Source: Struthidea cinerea (taxonomy: Eukaryota > Chordata > Aves > Passeriformes > Corcoracidae). Taken from it: a DNA stretch of 64,000 nt. Positions 46,501-59,600 of the stretch are shown here, piece after piece. Position 1 is the stretch's first letter. Each line of letters begins with the position of its first letter. A model generated the notes under the pieces. It ran no database searches. It worked only from the letters and a program-made list of their open reading frames with translations, and had not been told where the DNA came from. A program made the position numbers and the translations under genes. The DNA lies in NCBI GenBank assembly GCA_013397865.1, contig VZTI01003366.1:686460-750459 (forward strand), given 5' to 3'.

Positions 46501-47645
46501 CAGAATAAAAAAATAAGAAAAAAATTGCTAAATACTGGCAAGAAGAAAACAGCTATGCTGTTCTATAATAACACATCTTATTTTCCCTTCTCTTGCTGCA
46601 TGATGGCTTTCTTAAAAGCAACAGGGAAAACCAGCTGACGATACTGGGAAAACATTTGTAACTAAAGCATTAGGTGGTGTCAGAGGTGCAAGTGCAAAGG
46701 AGTGGTATTTTTCCCCTGAATTCAGTTATAGTAACTGTACAACCTACTTGCTAAAGCAGCATTAAAACACACAATACTGCATTACAATCAACTCCTAAAC
46801 TTGAGAAGGGGGAGGTGTGACAAATTGAGATTTATCCCTGCAGTGCTAAGCTGCTTTGCCAGTATCTTTCCCCTGCAGAGGACACTAACAGTTGCTGGCA
46901 GAGGTTCTCAGTTTCATCCAGCAGCAGACAATGTCAGCCCCAAACTAATTTAAAACTTCCCAGGAAAGACAGTAACATAGTGGATCTTCATCTTGGATTA
47001 CAAACATCCTACAGTTATTTATTTGGTTTTGTACTATTAGGAAAAAAAAAATGCTTAATGCTTACTAATTTATTTTAGTGACTACAGCTTAAAATTCAGT
47101 CTGTTCCAGTACTAAACACACCTTTATTCCAAATAACTATTTAAGAATGCTTCCAAGAAACAATGGTATCAAGAAAAAAATTTTAATCAAACCATAATTA
47201 CTAACTTTAGCTGTTCACTAGAATTAAGACAAACAAGTCAGAGTTGAAGCTGTGTACAGACTGTTGTTTTATCAGAAAATTATCCCACTGCCAGGTTGAG
47301 ATTTTTATGATTTGCTTCTCATAATTGTATGATTTGTCTGAACATAGGACTTAAGAAACCTCTGATTCCTTCACCTGAGGATTCTGTTATAATCTTGCTT
47401 CTAATCATTTAACATCTGTAACGAGCTTTAGTTCACTGGAGCTCAGAGCCAGCGTTACTCCTGCTAACCCCTTTCCCAGGGAGACATCTGGAGCTGTTAA
47501 AGCTCACTCTGGAGCCTTCTGCAGACAGAGACACCACCAGGTCTTTTGGCTTCATGTAGCACAAAGTCATTTTGTTTACTCGCACTTTGCAGAGTAGTGT
47601 ACATCCACAGATGTACAAGTATCAATCTAGTACACTCCTTTGTTC

Positions 47646-47681
<36 letters not shown>

Positions 47682-50600
47682 TAATTTTTGATAGAGTGGC
47701 TTGGTCAACCCACAGTTCCNNNNNNNNNNNNNNNNNNNNNNNNNNNNNNNNNNNNNNNNNNNNNNNNNNAACCCACAGTTCCTTGGAATTAAGTCACAAA
47801 ACAAAACTGAGATCTGCTTTGCCCAGAGCTTTTCAGCCAGATCAGATGCAAGATGGTTACAGCTGTTTGCTGACCCAGCACAGCCATTCATTATGACAAA
47901 ACAAGAAAAAAAACAGTGCAACTGACTTGAGCACGGAAAATTCTGTCCTTCCTAACTGGATATGAACAAGTCAACAAAATAATAAAGGAAGAAAAATGAC
48001 AATTTCTTTGGACTTTTTAAGAACCCTTCAACAAAGGCCTTCTGACATGTTACTAGGGAAACTACATAACCACAGAAATGCAATGTGGCATAGTCATTAA
48101 GTTAAAAAAACTTGGTGTCAAAAAGTAAAGAATATTATTAAAATCTCTACATTTCATATAGCAGAAGGAAGGCATTAAAAGGCCTGTACTAAGACAATTT
48201 ATTTTATGTATTTATTGCAGAAGGTGATGGCCTGTAACAGATGTAACTTAACTGTCATTTAAAGTGTAAACATCTTACTAGCTCAAATATATGGGCAATT
48301 TGAGAAAAGGTTCTATATAACTTGATACTGCAATGTGAGCCACATTCAAATCTCACAATAAGCACAGCTAAATAGCCAGAGGGGAAAGATTAAATTAAGA
48401 GATGAAGCAGCATCACCTCTTTTCATTCTTTGTCCTCCTAAAATGAACAACAAATGCAGTATACATCATATATTTAAGGGAAAAATATAAACTGTATTGG
48501 CAGTTTAAGATTCAGTGTTTTACAGAGAGATACAGTTGTAGCAGAGGGAAAGGAAATGAGACTACATCAATACCACACTGCAACAGCTCTTGCAAAACTA
48601 TCAAAGCATACATTCTGTTGCTTCATGCATACTCTAGTCTGTTAAAATGAAACTTCCTCTATTTCTGAAGGAGTAAAAGCAAGAAGTAGAGCAGCTTTAG
48701 AAAGTTTTAACTAAAAAAGCTGTACATCATCATCCCTCACTTTTAAGTAAAATTGTTACAGAAATGAATTCATATTCTATTTATGGTATTAATATATTTT
48801 TTAAAATAAAATTTAGAATTCTAGAGGGGAGTCATTGGTTCCTTACATACACATCTCTAAGGCAATCTAACAGAAACCAACTGCAAAGACAGCAACAACA
48901 ACAAAGAAATCAATAGAGTTAAGCTGGTGTCATTCAGTGCTCTGCAACGTAAACAAGTCATTTTCAAGTCAGTCCCACCATAATAAACTTTATTAATTAT
49001 AAAATTCCGTTTGCTGGTATATGCTATTTAATGCTTGTACAGCCTATTACTTGCAAGTAGTTTCTCTTGTGTTGTTAATCCTGACCCTAAAGTTACACAG
49101 CACCTCACAAGCACAAAATGAAATTTCAAAAGGTGCCTCACACAGTTTAGATGAGCTGGCTACCTTTGTGCTGCAAGGATGAGATCTCAAGAGAAAGATC
49201 TCATCTCAATAAACATTTCGTATTCCTTGACAACTGGCTATTCAAGTACCACAAAAATAGCATCCTGGGTTCTGTAAATGAACTTCATTCATATTCAGCA
49301 CAGTAGTGGAATATGCTGCTTCTGATGCTGCCTTTCAGATTAACTGTTTGGTTTGTTGGGGTTTTTTTAATTGTTGAATTTGAACAACTAACCAATTATG
49401 AAAATTGACTACTCTGAGAAACTGTATGAATGCAAATCCTATTACTTATCAGCAGATTTCAAAGGGATTTTTAATTTAGAAGCATGCTGCTGATGATATT
49501 TTTTCAAATCCTCATGTTCTATGCACTTGCTGTTTGACATTTTACTGATTAGTGTAATTTGTTCAGAATTTACCTAGAATGCTACCGAGAAACACAAGCA
49601 GCCATGGGAATAATTGTATTACTTGATAAAATTATTTTTTAAAAATCCAGATAAACAAATAAGGACAAAATTCTTCAAAGCTCAAATTTCTTTGCAAAAT
49701 TTCTTTGCAAAGCTCAATGCACAAAATATGCAAAAGAAAACCAAGTGCTTTACTCAGACACTTGCAACTAACAAACTTTTATCAATACAAGGTTTTCATG
49801 TAACGTTGGAACATTGTTCTTCCTCTGACAGAACTGCTGAGAGCCATGGTAACATTAAACAGTTAGACACACAAGATGTTCAGGAGGAAGCACTGTTCTT
49901 GCCTCCTAACAGGGTGGCAATGTTACTTTTAATGGAGTTGTGGAAGCTTTATTTCACCCATGTCCCCAAGATGAGATGTTGTGTGGCTCTTAGGAGGAGG
50001 TCTTGTTGAGGGAAAACTACTTCATCTCTTTATCCTTCTTCTCCCTCTCTCTCATGTTTATTTTTTTAATTTATTATTAGGATGAAAGCTTTTTGAAGCA
50101 GAGGACTATCTTTTGTTGTGTATTTGTACAGTGAGAGGGAATGAAGAATTCCATTCCTTATGGAAAATTATCAAAGCCACTTCTTGCTTCAAAACACCCT
50201 ACTCACTCTGAAATTCAATTCCGTTTCTGTACTTTCCTCATACAAGGTAGATTTAGTGCCAAATAAGAATTATTATACAATTTTCAATCTTTTCTAGCAG
50301 TTATTGAGCACACCTAAAGCAGAAAAGAGAATCACCACCTGAACTAAAACTGGGATCATAGCCTTATAGTTAATTTGCAGTTAAAGACATGCCTACGTAA
50401 CAAAATTCACCTAGCATGGATAACAGTGGTGCTAAGTGACAGAACCACAGGCTGATATAAACACCACCATCATTTACCACAAGTACTTTTTTATTAGTAG
50501 CTGCTAACAGCAAATGGTTCCTACAACAGGAGCAAGTCTGTTTTTTCTTTTGTCCTGACAAAAAGCATTCATCTGACACACCATAATAACTTCAGAATAT

Positions 50601-53600
50601 TGATATGGCTCTCTTGGATGGCTACTGAAGCCAATGCTGACACTGTCCTGGCTATTTTCCCTTACATTAGCAGTGTCACTTGTCTGGCCCTCTCGTGAGC
50701 TGGTCTGGGCAGCCAAGAAGATTACATGGACAATCAGCTTTTGCGTGGCTTAGTTCCTTGAACCAGATCAACATGGGGTTGGCAAGCACCAGGCCTGTCA
50801 CAACGAAGGATGTGGGAAGGTGAATACACTGCCAGAACCCTGCCTGCATCGACCTGCATCATCGGAAACTGCCATGGAAAAGTCATGGTAAGACCCTGAC
50901 ACTCATCATCTGAATGTCACTTCTGTACTTACTAAAATGCATGACTTTGGACAGCAGTGTGTTGTTGACTGTTTCACTTAGTAAATATGACAGATCCACA
51001 CTGTTTTACTGCTTTTCAGGGATTCAAAAGAATCTTCTTTATATTGCACTGGCTCAAAAGTGAGGTCCTATGTCAGGCCACTAAAAGCCACAAATTTACA
51101 ACAGCACCAATAAACACTGAAAAAGACACCACAAATAGTAGAGGAAACAAATCTGTACATGAGCTCATTTTTATATTTCACTTCTAAGTGCTAAGGGCAG
51201 CGTGTGGGTTTTTTGTTTGTTTTTATTCAAGTGTAACATGCAAAATCAATAGGCAAATTACTGCATTCCTAAGCTGGCCAGAACACGGATGTTTGCTACC
51301 AAGAGACAGTTTGAAATTCTTGCTACTGCCAAGAGCAAAGGATACGTTTTCAGGTACCCCAACTATCCCTGTCAATAGGAAACACTTGACAGTATTGTTT
51401 AAATTGTGATTTTTAAGCTTTCACACTTCCCATCCCAGAGGGATGAAAAATAGCAGACAGGTTACTTATAGACTTGGTTAGTACATCTCCATTAATAGCA
51501 AAAACTAGCTGGAAAGGGTGAAAGAGTAAAAAAGCTTGGCTTAACTCTGAGAGTATCCATTTCTCCACATTACTGGGATGATTTGTTTTGGGGATAATTC
51601 CTATTCAAACTCTTCTGACCACATTTCCCCACGATGATCACAGTTTATGGTGTGCTGTAGCTGCACAGACCTGTGCTTCTGACCCTTGACTATCCAGCAA
51701 TTAAAACCAGAACTGTTTGCCTGGACAGTGAACCGAAAGACTTGTGACATCCACAGAAGCTAAGCAAGTAAGAGAATGAGAAGGACAATCAAAATTATTA
51801 AAGTGTCAAGCAGTTGTCTTATAAAAAGCAGACTAAAAAGGCTGTGCCTCTTCAATTCAAACAGGAAAAGCTGAAGGTGGGGCAGGAACATGACTGAACT
51901 TTATGAAATAAAAAAAGGCAGCATATGAATCAAATAAATCCTGATTGAGACAATGGCTGTGAAAGAGATGAGGGTTAACTGCAACATTCTAATTTTTGCT
52001 GAAGCACTCAATTAACATTTCTCCATTAAGGTTTTGCTGCCTTTTGATTACAAAAGTATTAATTCTTTTCCTGGTAAAATACTATTTAGAAATACAGTGA
52101 GAAGTTTTCTTCTATAATGCAAAATCTAGATGTCTTAGAGAAAAGCTTTGTTTTTACAGCATAAGTCTGCTTCAAGAGAACCATTACCTACAAGATAAAG
52201 AAAGAATAAAATCCTGTGCAAAAAGTCTTGCCCAGTTATTACAGTATCATTGACAAAGTTACAGTAACTTTCCAAAGAATACTTTCTGAATCATAGCTCT
52301 GACTAAACACTTCTAGAGACAAAACCCAGTTCCTTAAAGTCCTCCTTAAACAAGGAAGTCTCAGATCTAAAATGCCATTCAAAGAGATATGAGGAAAGCA
52401 AAGAGACAGTCTTCTCCCAGCTCATTACCAAGTTAGATGGATTAAAATCCAGTTCTGCTTTAGGATGGGGATTCACCGTTGCTTCCACACCAAATAAACC
52501 AATTGTGATCTATGCACAATTTCAGTTCTGGGGTAATGGTTCCCCCCAAAAAAACTTCACTTTCTGTTCACCCACCCATTTTTAATAATTGCCAAAATGC
52601 AACTTCAGAAAAATTCCTCCTGAAAAATAAAGTTTCTTTATTCACAATGGAATCCTTTGTTTTCAAATTTTCTGAAACAACAGACTAATTTTCAAGATGG
52701 GCACTTGAAGGTAACAAGTCAGTCCTCCGCAGTAAGGAGAGATTTGGCAAATTTTAAACACTAACCAATAAATTGATTTGACTGTCATAGTACGATCTTA
52801 CTTTTTCACTTCTTCATGTTCTTCTCCACAGAAAATTAAGTGAAATTTAAAAATCGTATCATAGAATAGCATGCCTCAGGTAGTCAGAATATTCTTAAAG
52901 CTACATTTTGGGTGGAACTTGATTCAAGTATGAGTGTAGGTTTGAGCAATTTCTTGCTCTACGCTATAGGTAATTACCTAATTAGAAAATGGCTAAAAAA
53001 TATAAACATGGCAAGGTAGAGGGGAAATACTTTGTGTGTCTCTCTTAGCTTCCAAATCACCATTCATGCTTAGCTGCCTTACATTAACCTCTCTATATAC
53101 ACACATGAAATCCCACAAAATACTGAAAAATCCAGTCTCAATCCAAAATAGTAAAAAAAAAAAAAAACAAGGACAAATCTATAACTTTAATATTGTAACT
53201 TGCTTTTACATACATTGACAACTCCTTCAAGAAACACTATATCCTCCTAAAACCGAACATGGTAGTTTAAGCAGGTGAATTAAATATTAAAAGAATCTTA
53301 CATTACCGTTTTATTGCTTTTTGTTTTGCTTTAGGTAAATCTTCTGCTGCATATACTTCAGTTGGTTTGTATCAGGAATATAGAGCTTATTCAACAGAAA
53401 ATCTGAAATGCCAGTGGAAAACTAACATTTACTTCATTTTTTGTTGTTGAAGTATGAATACCATTACAAAGCGGTTTCAGGTAGCCTACTAGCCTTTATT
53501 GAATATTACTTAGACAATTTTTATTGCCTGACATGCTTCAAACATATTCCACAAGTACTGGGTCTTCTTTCTCTCTAAAAAAAACTTCCTTTCCATTTGT

Positions 53601-56600
53601 GAGTGGAGAAACTGTGTTTCCACATGACATATTTGAGATATATCTGAGACTTTAAATTTCTTTCAAGCATTCCATACTGTAATTACATTATAAAACCATT
53701 AAAAATTAATTAGGGGGTGTATTTTTTATGTGGTTTTGGAGAAAAATTATAAAACATCACTCTTTCTTTGTGCTATTAATTCAATCTGCTTTCTGTGCTA
53801 TTAATTCAGTCTGCTTTGTTTTCTAACTACAAATTTCATGGCTTTTCCATCACTAAACATGGAAAACTGGAACAATCCAAACAGTATCAAAAGAAAAGAT
53901 AGCACAAGCATTGTATTTGAGTAATTTGGCAGCTACTGTAACATAAGACAATAGGCAAAAGAGGTGAGACACTATGAATTTGTCAACTCTGTATAATCTG
54001 AATATAATTAAAGGTTATTGGGGGAACATAAAGAAGCAGAGACTGAAAAAGTGTTTATAAATGACACATCAGCTACCAGGGTCTCAAGGAATGTGTTTAA
54101 AATCTCAAATCAGAGAGTTTAATTACAGACTCCTCTTGAACACAGACGCAACTGTCATTGAAGGAGAATGATGTTTACAATCTTAGGAGATTCTCAAAAC
54201 CTGGGTCATGGCCCATGAAACATGGAATTCATAAGTGCATTCAATTTAAACAGAGACAAAATAAAATAAATCCCAAACTGGGGATTGGGGCCATTGCAAA
54301 TACAAACCCAACAAATTATTTGTAAATTATTGTTTACAGGGTGGTCAAAACTGGAATTTGAGTCGTCACCAAAAGAAACTTTTCAACTACTGCTCTGCAA
54401 CACCAGCGTGTTGTCCTCTACTACTTGGAGGATTGTAGTTCTGGAGGATCCTGCCAACAATTAAAGGTTTAACCATACTGTCTACAAAACCGTTAACAAC
54501 CCCCCAAAAAAACAACAAAAACCCAAAAAAACTCATACCAGAATTATTTAATTAAATGGACTGCATGTGACTTAAGATAGAAGAGTTATTTCACCAAGTT
54601 AGAACAGCTTAAAGAAGCTTCATTCTGCAATCTATTCGACATGAAACTGTCACATTTATCTTATGCCTGAAATCTGAAGTTTTACTCTCCAGAAAAGAAA
54701 TCACAGTCCAAACAGTTACACAATTAGCTAAGAAATATGATAGATCAGATGACATGAAAAAAACAAAAAGGGAACTTAATAAACATGAATAAAATCAAAT
54801 AATTATTTCCTATTTACTCAGAGTTTTAAACAGTTTACATAACTATGCTCACACCTTGGAAAAGATGACTGCCTTGCCAAAGACTGATCAAAAGCATTCT
54901 ATAATTATCCTCCACAAACTTGTCTGCAGTTTTAATTCCAAATGCAACAGACAGACAATACATTACTCATAAGTTAAGTATTGTGATGCTGATTTTAAGC
55001 CAAGTGATGCAAATATGTCCAAAAAGTGAGACACACATGTGCTATGCGCCTTTCAAATATTTCCCTGCTACAGACAAAAAGGAAAGGTAAGTTACAAGTA
55101 GCCATTTAAGTCAAGAAAGTTATCTCAATCTACAATTTACAGATGACTTTCTGGCATTACCATTTCCTCAGAAAACTTAGCTGGAGTGACAATAGGTGTA
55201 AAGAGCTCTGTAAAGCTTCCCCTTGACAGACTCCCAGAATTAAAACAGTGATACCGCCTTTTCCTTATCTGGTATTTTCTAACCAGGCTAAAACTGCAAC
55301 AGTGTGAAAATAAAGATAACATTGTAGGGCAAGTCACCAAGCTGATCAGCAAGATTACAATAGTTTACCTTCTATGAACTGTCATGCATCTCTTCTCATC
55401 ATTCATAGCAGCCCTAGAATACCCAGGCTACTCTTACAGAGATTACTGTTCATAGCAAGCTTTAGGTAAAGTTTTAGTTCCATTTTACTTAGACTAATTA
55501 TTTAAAATTTACTACTGGCACCTTATACATTAGTCTCTTGAGAGTAAATCAACTCTCATATCTCCTCTATCTTCTAATGCCTCAATGACTAAACAAAGCA
55601 ACATAGCACTTAGGAGAATATTATTAATTCAGATCTCCTGAGGGCAACTGCACAATTTTACTGCTCCAGGTTAATGAGAGGTCAACTTATATAGTCAATT
55701 ATGAATGGAAATAAATTAGAAGAAAACATATTTGGTATAGCAAACAATTTTAATCAAAATTGCCAAGAGTTCTGCACCACTGATTCATTCTTCTGTATTG
55801 AACTTCAATTTAGGACATTTTCACCTGCTATTTCTTTCCAGGTCTGGGCTCATGGCAGAGTCACACATTAAACTTGTTTGTGAAACATCATGTTTGACTG
55901 GAAACTTTCAAATACGAATTTATCTTCCAACTAGTACCAAACATATAGGACTTCAGACAAACTCAAGCAATATCCTTCCACAGGGAACTATATCATTCAT
56001 ATAGGATTGTCTGCAAAGTTTCAACAGCTCTACCAAATTCTTCTAAAGAATTCATGGAACTAATGACACCACATAAGCAAAAAGATAGAGTAGAAAAAGC
56101 AAAGCCTATCTGTGTTTCAAGCTCAGATATTAAGTAACTGGTCAAAATCTGTTTCTGTGAGTCCTAGGTTACAGATGTGAAAGATCACCACTCTAGGAAG
56201 CAGCATGATACATTACTATCATCTGGATAACTTCAAGTTAAAATATCAAAATGTAGGAATTTAGAACAATGTGCTGTAAAACCAAAGAAACTAGAAAGTA
56301 TAAATTCTCCTTGCTCTGTCCTTATTTTCTTTATAGGTCAGACTAATTAATACATTTTCTAGAATTAGAAAATAAGTTATGATGTTAGTGGTACACAACA
56401 AAGTACTTCTAAGCAGCTACCAGCAGTCAGTTCACATTTTAACATTAAAAGGAGTTAAGAACACATAATCATTAAATTATAATTGGTCCAGTCTCATTAA
56501 ATCACTACTTAAAAATTCTATTTGTTTCTACCTGTTGTAGAAGACATTAAGGCAAAACCAAGCTGTCCTGTAAGTCTTACAGGTACATTATAGATAAGAT

Positions 56601-59600
56601 GGTTTCAAATACAGATGTAAAAGCTTGACTCAAATGAAGTAACACCATTGGATTATTTGACTTGAAGAAACACTATTGTCAAAAGTCCACTATCACCAGC
56701 CACAGATGAGCTGGTACTGGCCACTACTGCCAATAGAAGTAAATATGAGCACTTAATGTAGTTATAATTTTCAGAAGATAATGCAATTGGGTAATACTGT
56801 TCACCATGATTATGGTTATCAGCTTGCACAAAATTTCTTCTCTGGACCTAAGGAAAAAACAGATTTCATTAATGATGTTTATCTGTGGCAAGAAAGAGCA
56901 CCACATCAGGCATCTGAAAGGTCTGTTTTCACATCATCTGAACATTTACTTCTGGGAATTTAGAAAGTAGTTTAAAGCTGATGAAAGTCGTTAACACACT
57001 GATTTGCCTTAGAGCTACATTTACAATGTGCACAGAACTGAGATTTGACACAATAGAGTACTAGAACACACAATACAGCAACATGATATAATAATGTAAC
57101 TACTTTCTAAAGAAAACTGATTATAATTACGTTTTTTTCAGGGCACTTAACCTGATCAAATCAACAGCAGTTTCAAACTGTCCCTCTTTTGTTTTTAGGT
57201 TTTTTTTGTGTCTGACTGCCAAATTTCCATGTTGAAATCAGCCTCCAATGCTAATATTATGCATCTCCAGTGTCTGTTAGAACTCTAGCAGTCCACTCAT
57301 TTATTCTAAATAATACATGAAAAGCACATAAAAAAGACTGGAAAAAAAATTCTACCATCAGGAAACTCGGAATTCTCTACAAGGGCCATCAACTGACACT
57401 GAAGTACTGCAAGGATCTATAAATTGTGAAAGGACAGAAAACTACACCATTATTCATTAGCCAAGAGCAAAAAGAAAACAGCCTAAAAGTGGCCTCTTTG
57501 AAGAGGCTGACAAGGGCCAGAATGAAAAGTACTACATGGCCATAAACCTTTGCCATCAGTAATCTGCAATTACAGAGCTCCTCTGATCACAAGAGACTTG
57601 CAACAGCAGTTGAAACAGAGTATTTCTAAACATTACTTAGAAGTCCGTGAATACAAATGTATGGATTGTCAGAACTCAAAAAGCCTTAGAACGCTGGAAC
57701 AAACAGCTTCAAAGGAAATGAGCTCTTCTAGATAAAAAAAATAAGCAAGATCCTTGTACTTGATTGCAAAGAAGAGGAACAAATCACAAGTTTTCAATGC
57801 CCTTAAGACTTCAGTACACAGAATTAATTATCACTGGACAGCATTTTTAAGTAAGTAATTTAATCAGCAAGGCTTCCCAGTACTGTCAGAATAATTTAGA
57901 GTTGTTTTTGAGTTTTTATTTAAATATTTGACACTTTGGTCAGAAGATCAGTTGCACAACTAAACCAATTACTCCTCTATGGGAAATCATAGCACGTAAC
58001 CAATCCAACCTACTTTTTAGAAATTCAAAGTATACAAAGACTTACTTATATAGCAATTCCATTTTAACATACATCTTCCAAAACCCTATCACACACAGAT
58101 CCTAACATCTTAAAGGCAAATGTAATTTTGGCAAATGTAACTGACACTAGGGTGATGGGGGGGTTTGGCAAATAAAACAAAATCCATTACACAAAATGAA
58201 AACCCCAACCCCCACACTTCCATTACCTAAAGACAAAGTCTTCAAGCTTTCTTGAGAGCTCTGTTCTAGCTTATAGTTTTGAATTCAAAATTTGAGAAGG
58301 AATTGAATGTCTATTCCTGCAGCTTCTCATTTGAGGTGTATATCCATGAAAGAACAGCCTTACACACCTTTTCTGCTTTCCAAAGTTTCTTGGGAAGCAC
58401 TCTCAGATGCAGGAACACAAGTACAGTTTGTATCTGTGTGTAAGCCTCCTTCTCAAGCTGGATAGAAACAAAAAGAATGCTGATGAACACATGCAGTAAC
58501 CTACTTCTTTTTTTTTAAATGGGATTTTTTTTTCCAGGAATACTGCCTGTTAATTCTCATAAGGGCCAGCTTCAACAAGTTGACCAGTGTAACCACATGT
58601 GTAATTCTGCCTACGATCAATTTCAACAGTGAACTCTGTCATTTCACAGTCAGAAATAAATCTCGAAGAGAAAAATGACATCCAAGTGGAAAACATTCTC
58701 CTGTTTGTGTACAGAATACACTGAAATGCAAAATTTACCAGCTGTCTTACTTGCTTCCTCTACTACTATTGCTAACACAGACATGCCTACAGATAAACAT
58801 GAAGTCAGGTTTGAGGATGGGAGGGGAAATGCACGTCGGGGAAGAGGAAAAAACACATTTAGCATTGTATCTGAAGCATGTATTCAGAAAACGGGAATCA
58901 AAACCCCACTATGAAGCTCAAATTAAAACTGTAATACGCTGCAAACGCCGTTAGAGACGTTATGTTTTGGTGGTGAGCAGGCTTTATGATAGAGCAACTT
59001 CAGACATATTCCCAGCCATTTTAACAAACAATCCAAAAATCTAATCTTCCAAAGTGACATGAGAACCACCATCTAGACTGTGTACTACACCAGCATCTAA
59101 ATAAGCTAGATGTTCTTAATATAGAACATTGACACAAATTTCTTGGGCGAAATGACTCCACCTAACATTCTGAACTGACTGTGGCACTTCTGCTCACTGA
59201 CAGGTGATACCACTACAGTACAATAGAACCTAAAATAATGTCTACCAAAAATAGCACAAATTTCACGAGTACCCAGATTTCATAAACTCTCAAATGCAGA
59301 ACTCTAAATATAAATGTTTCTTGACCGAATTAGCTCTTAGAAACACTGTAAATGCCATCCTCTCATGCTATTTTCTCCTAGTCTCCAGAACCTGCTCCAG
59401 AGCTTCAATTCACGTCAGTTCCCAATTCTCTCATGCTTATCCACCAGGATGTTTTTTCCACGCTATCGCTAAACCAAACATGGAGCATTAAACACCCTTT
59501 TAGAAAGAGGCAACGTGGCTGAAGATTTGCCAGAACGCTGAAGTCCTGTCAAACACTTGCAGGGTTGTATCTATGTCATTGCAGTCTACTCGGCTTGATA

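Noticed and set aside
49178..49205. MicroRNA precursor
   Set aside because: The inverted repeat has only a 10-bp stem with an 8-nt loop, far short of a pri-miRNA hairpin.
49614..50009. 131-codon open frame in SLK intron 1
   Set aside because: It spans a 13-bp tandem duplication, has lysine/phenylalanine-rich AT-driven composition and shows no homology I recognise.
50504..50716. Minus-strand 70-codon frame in SLK intron 1
   Set aside because: Looked protein-like at first, but there is no recognisable domain, no adjoining exon and no repeat signature. Probably chance.
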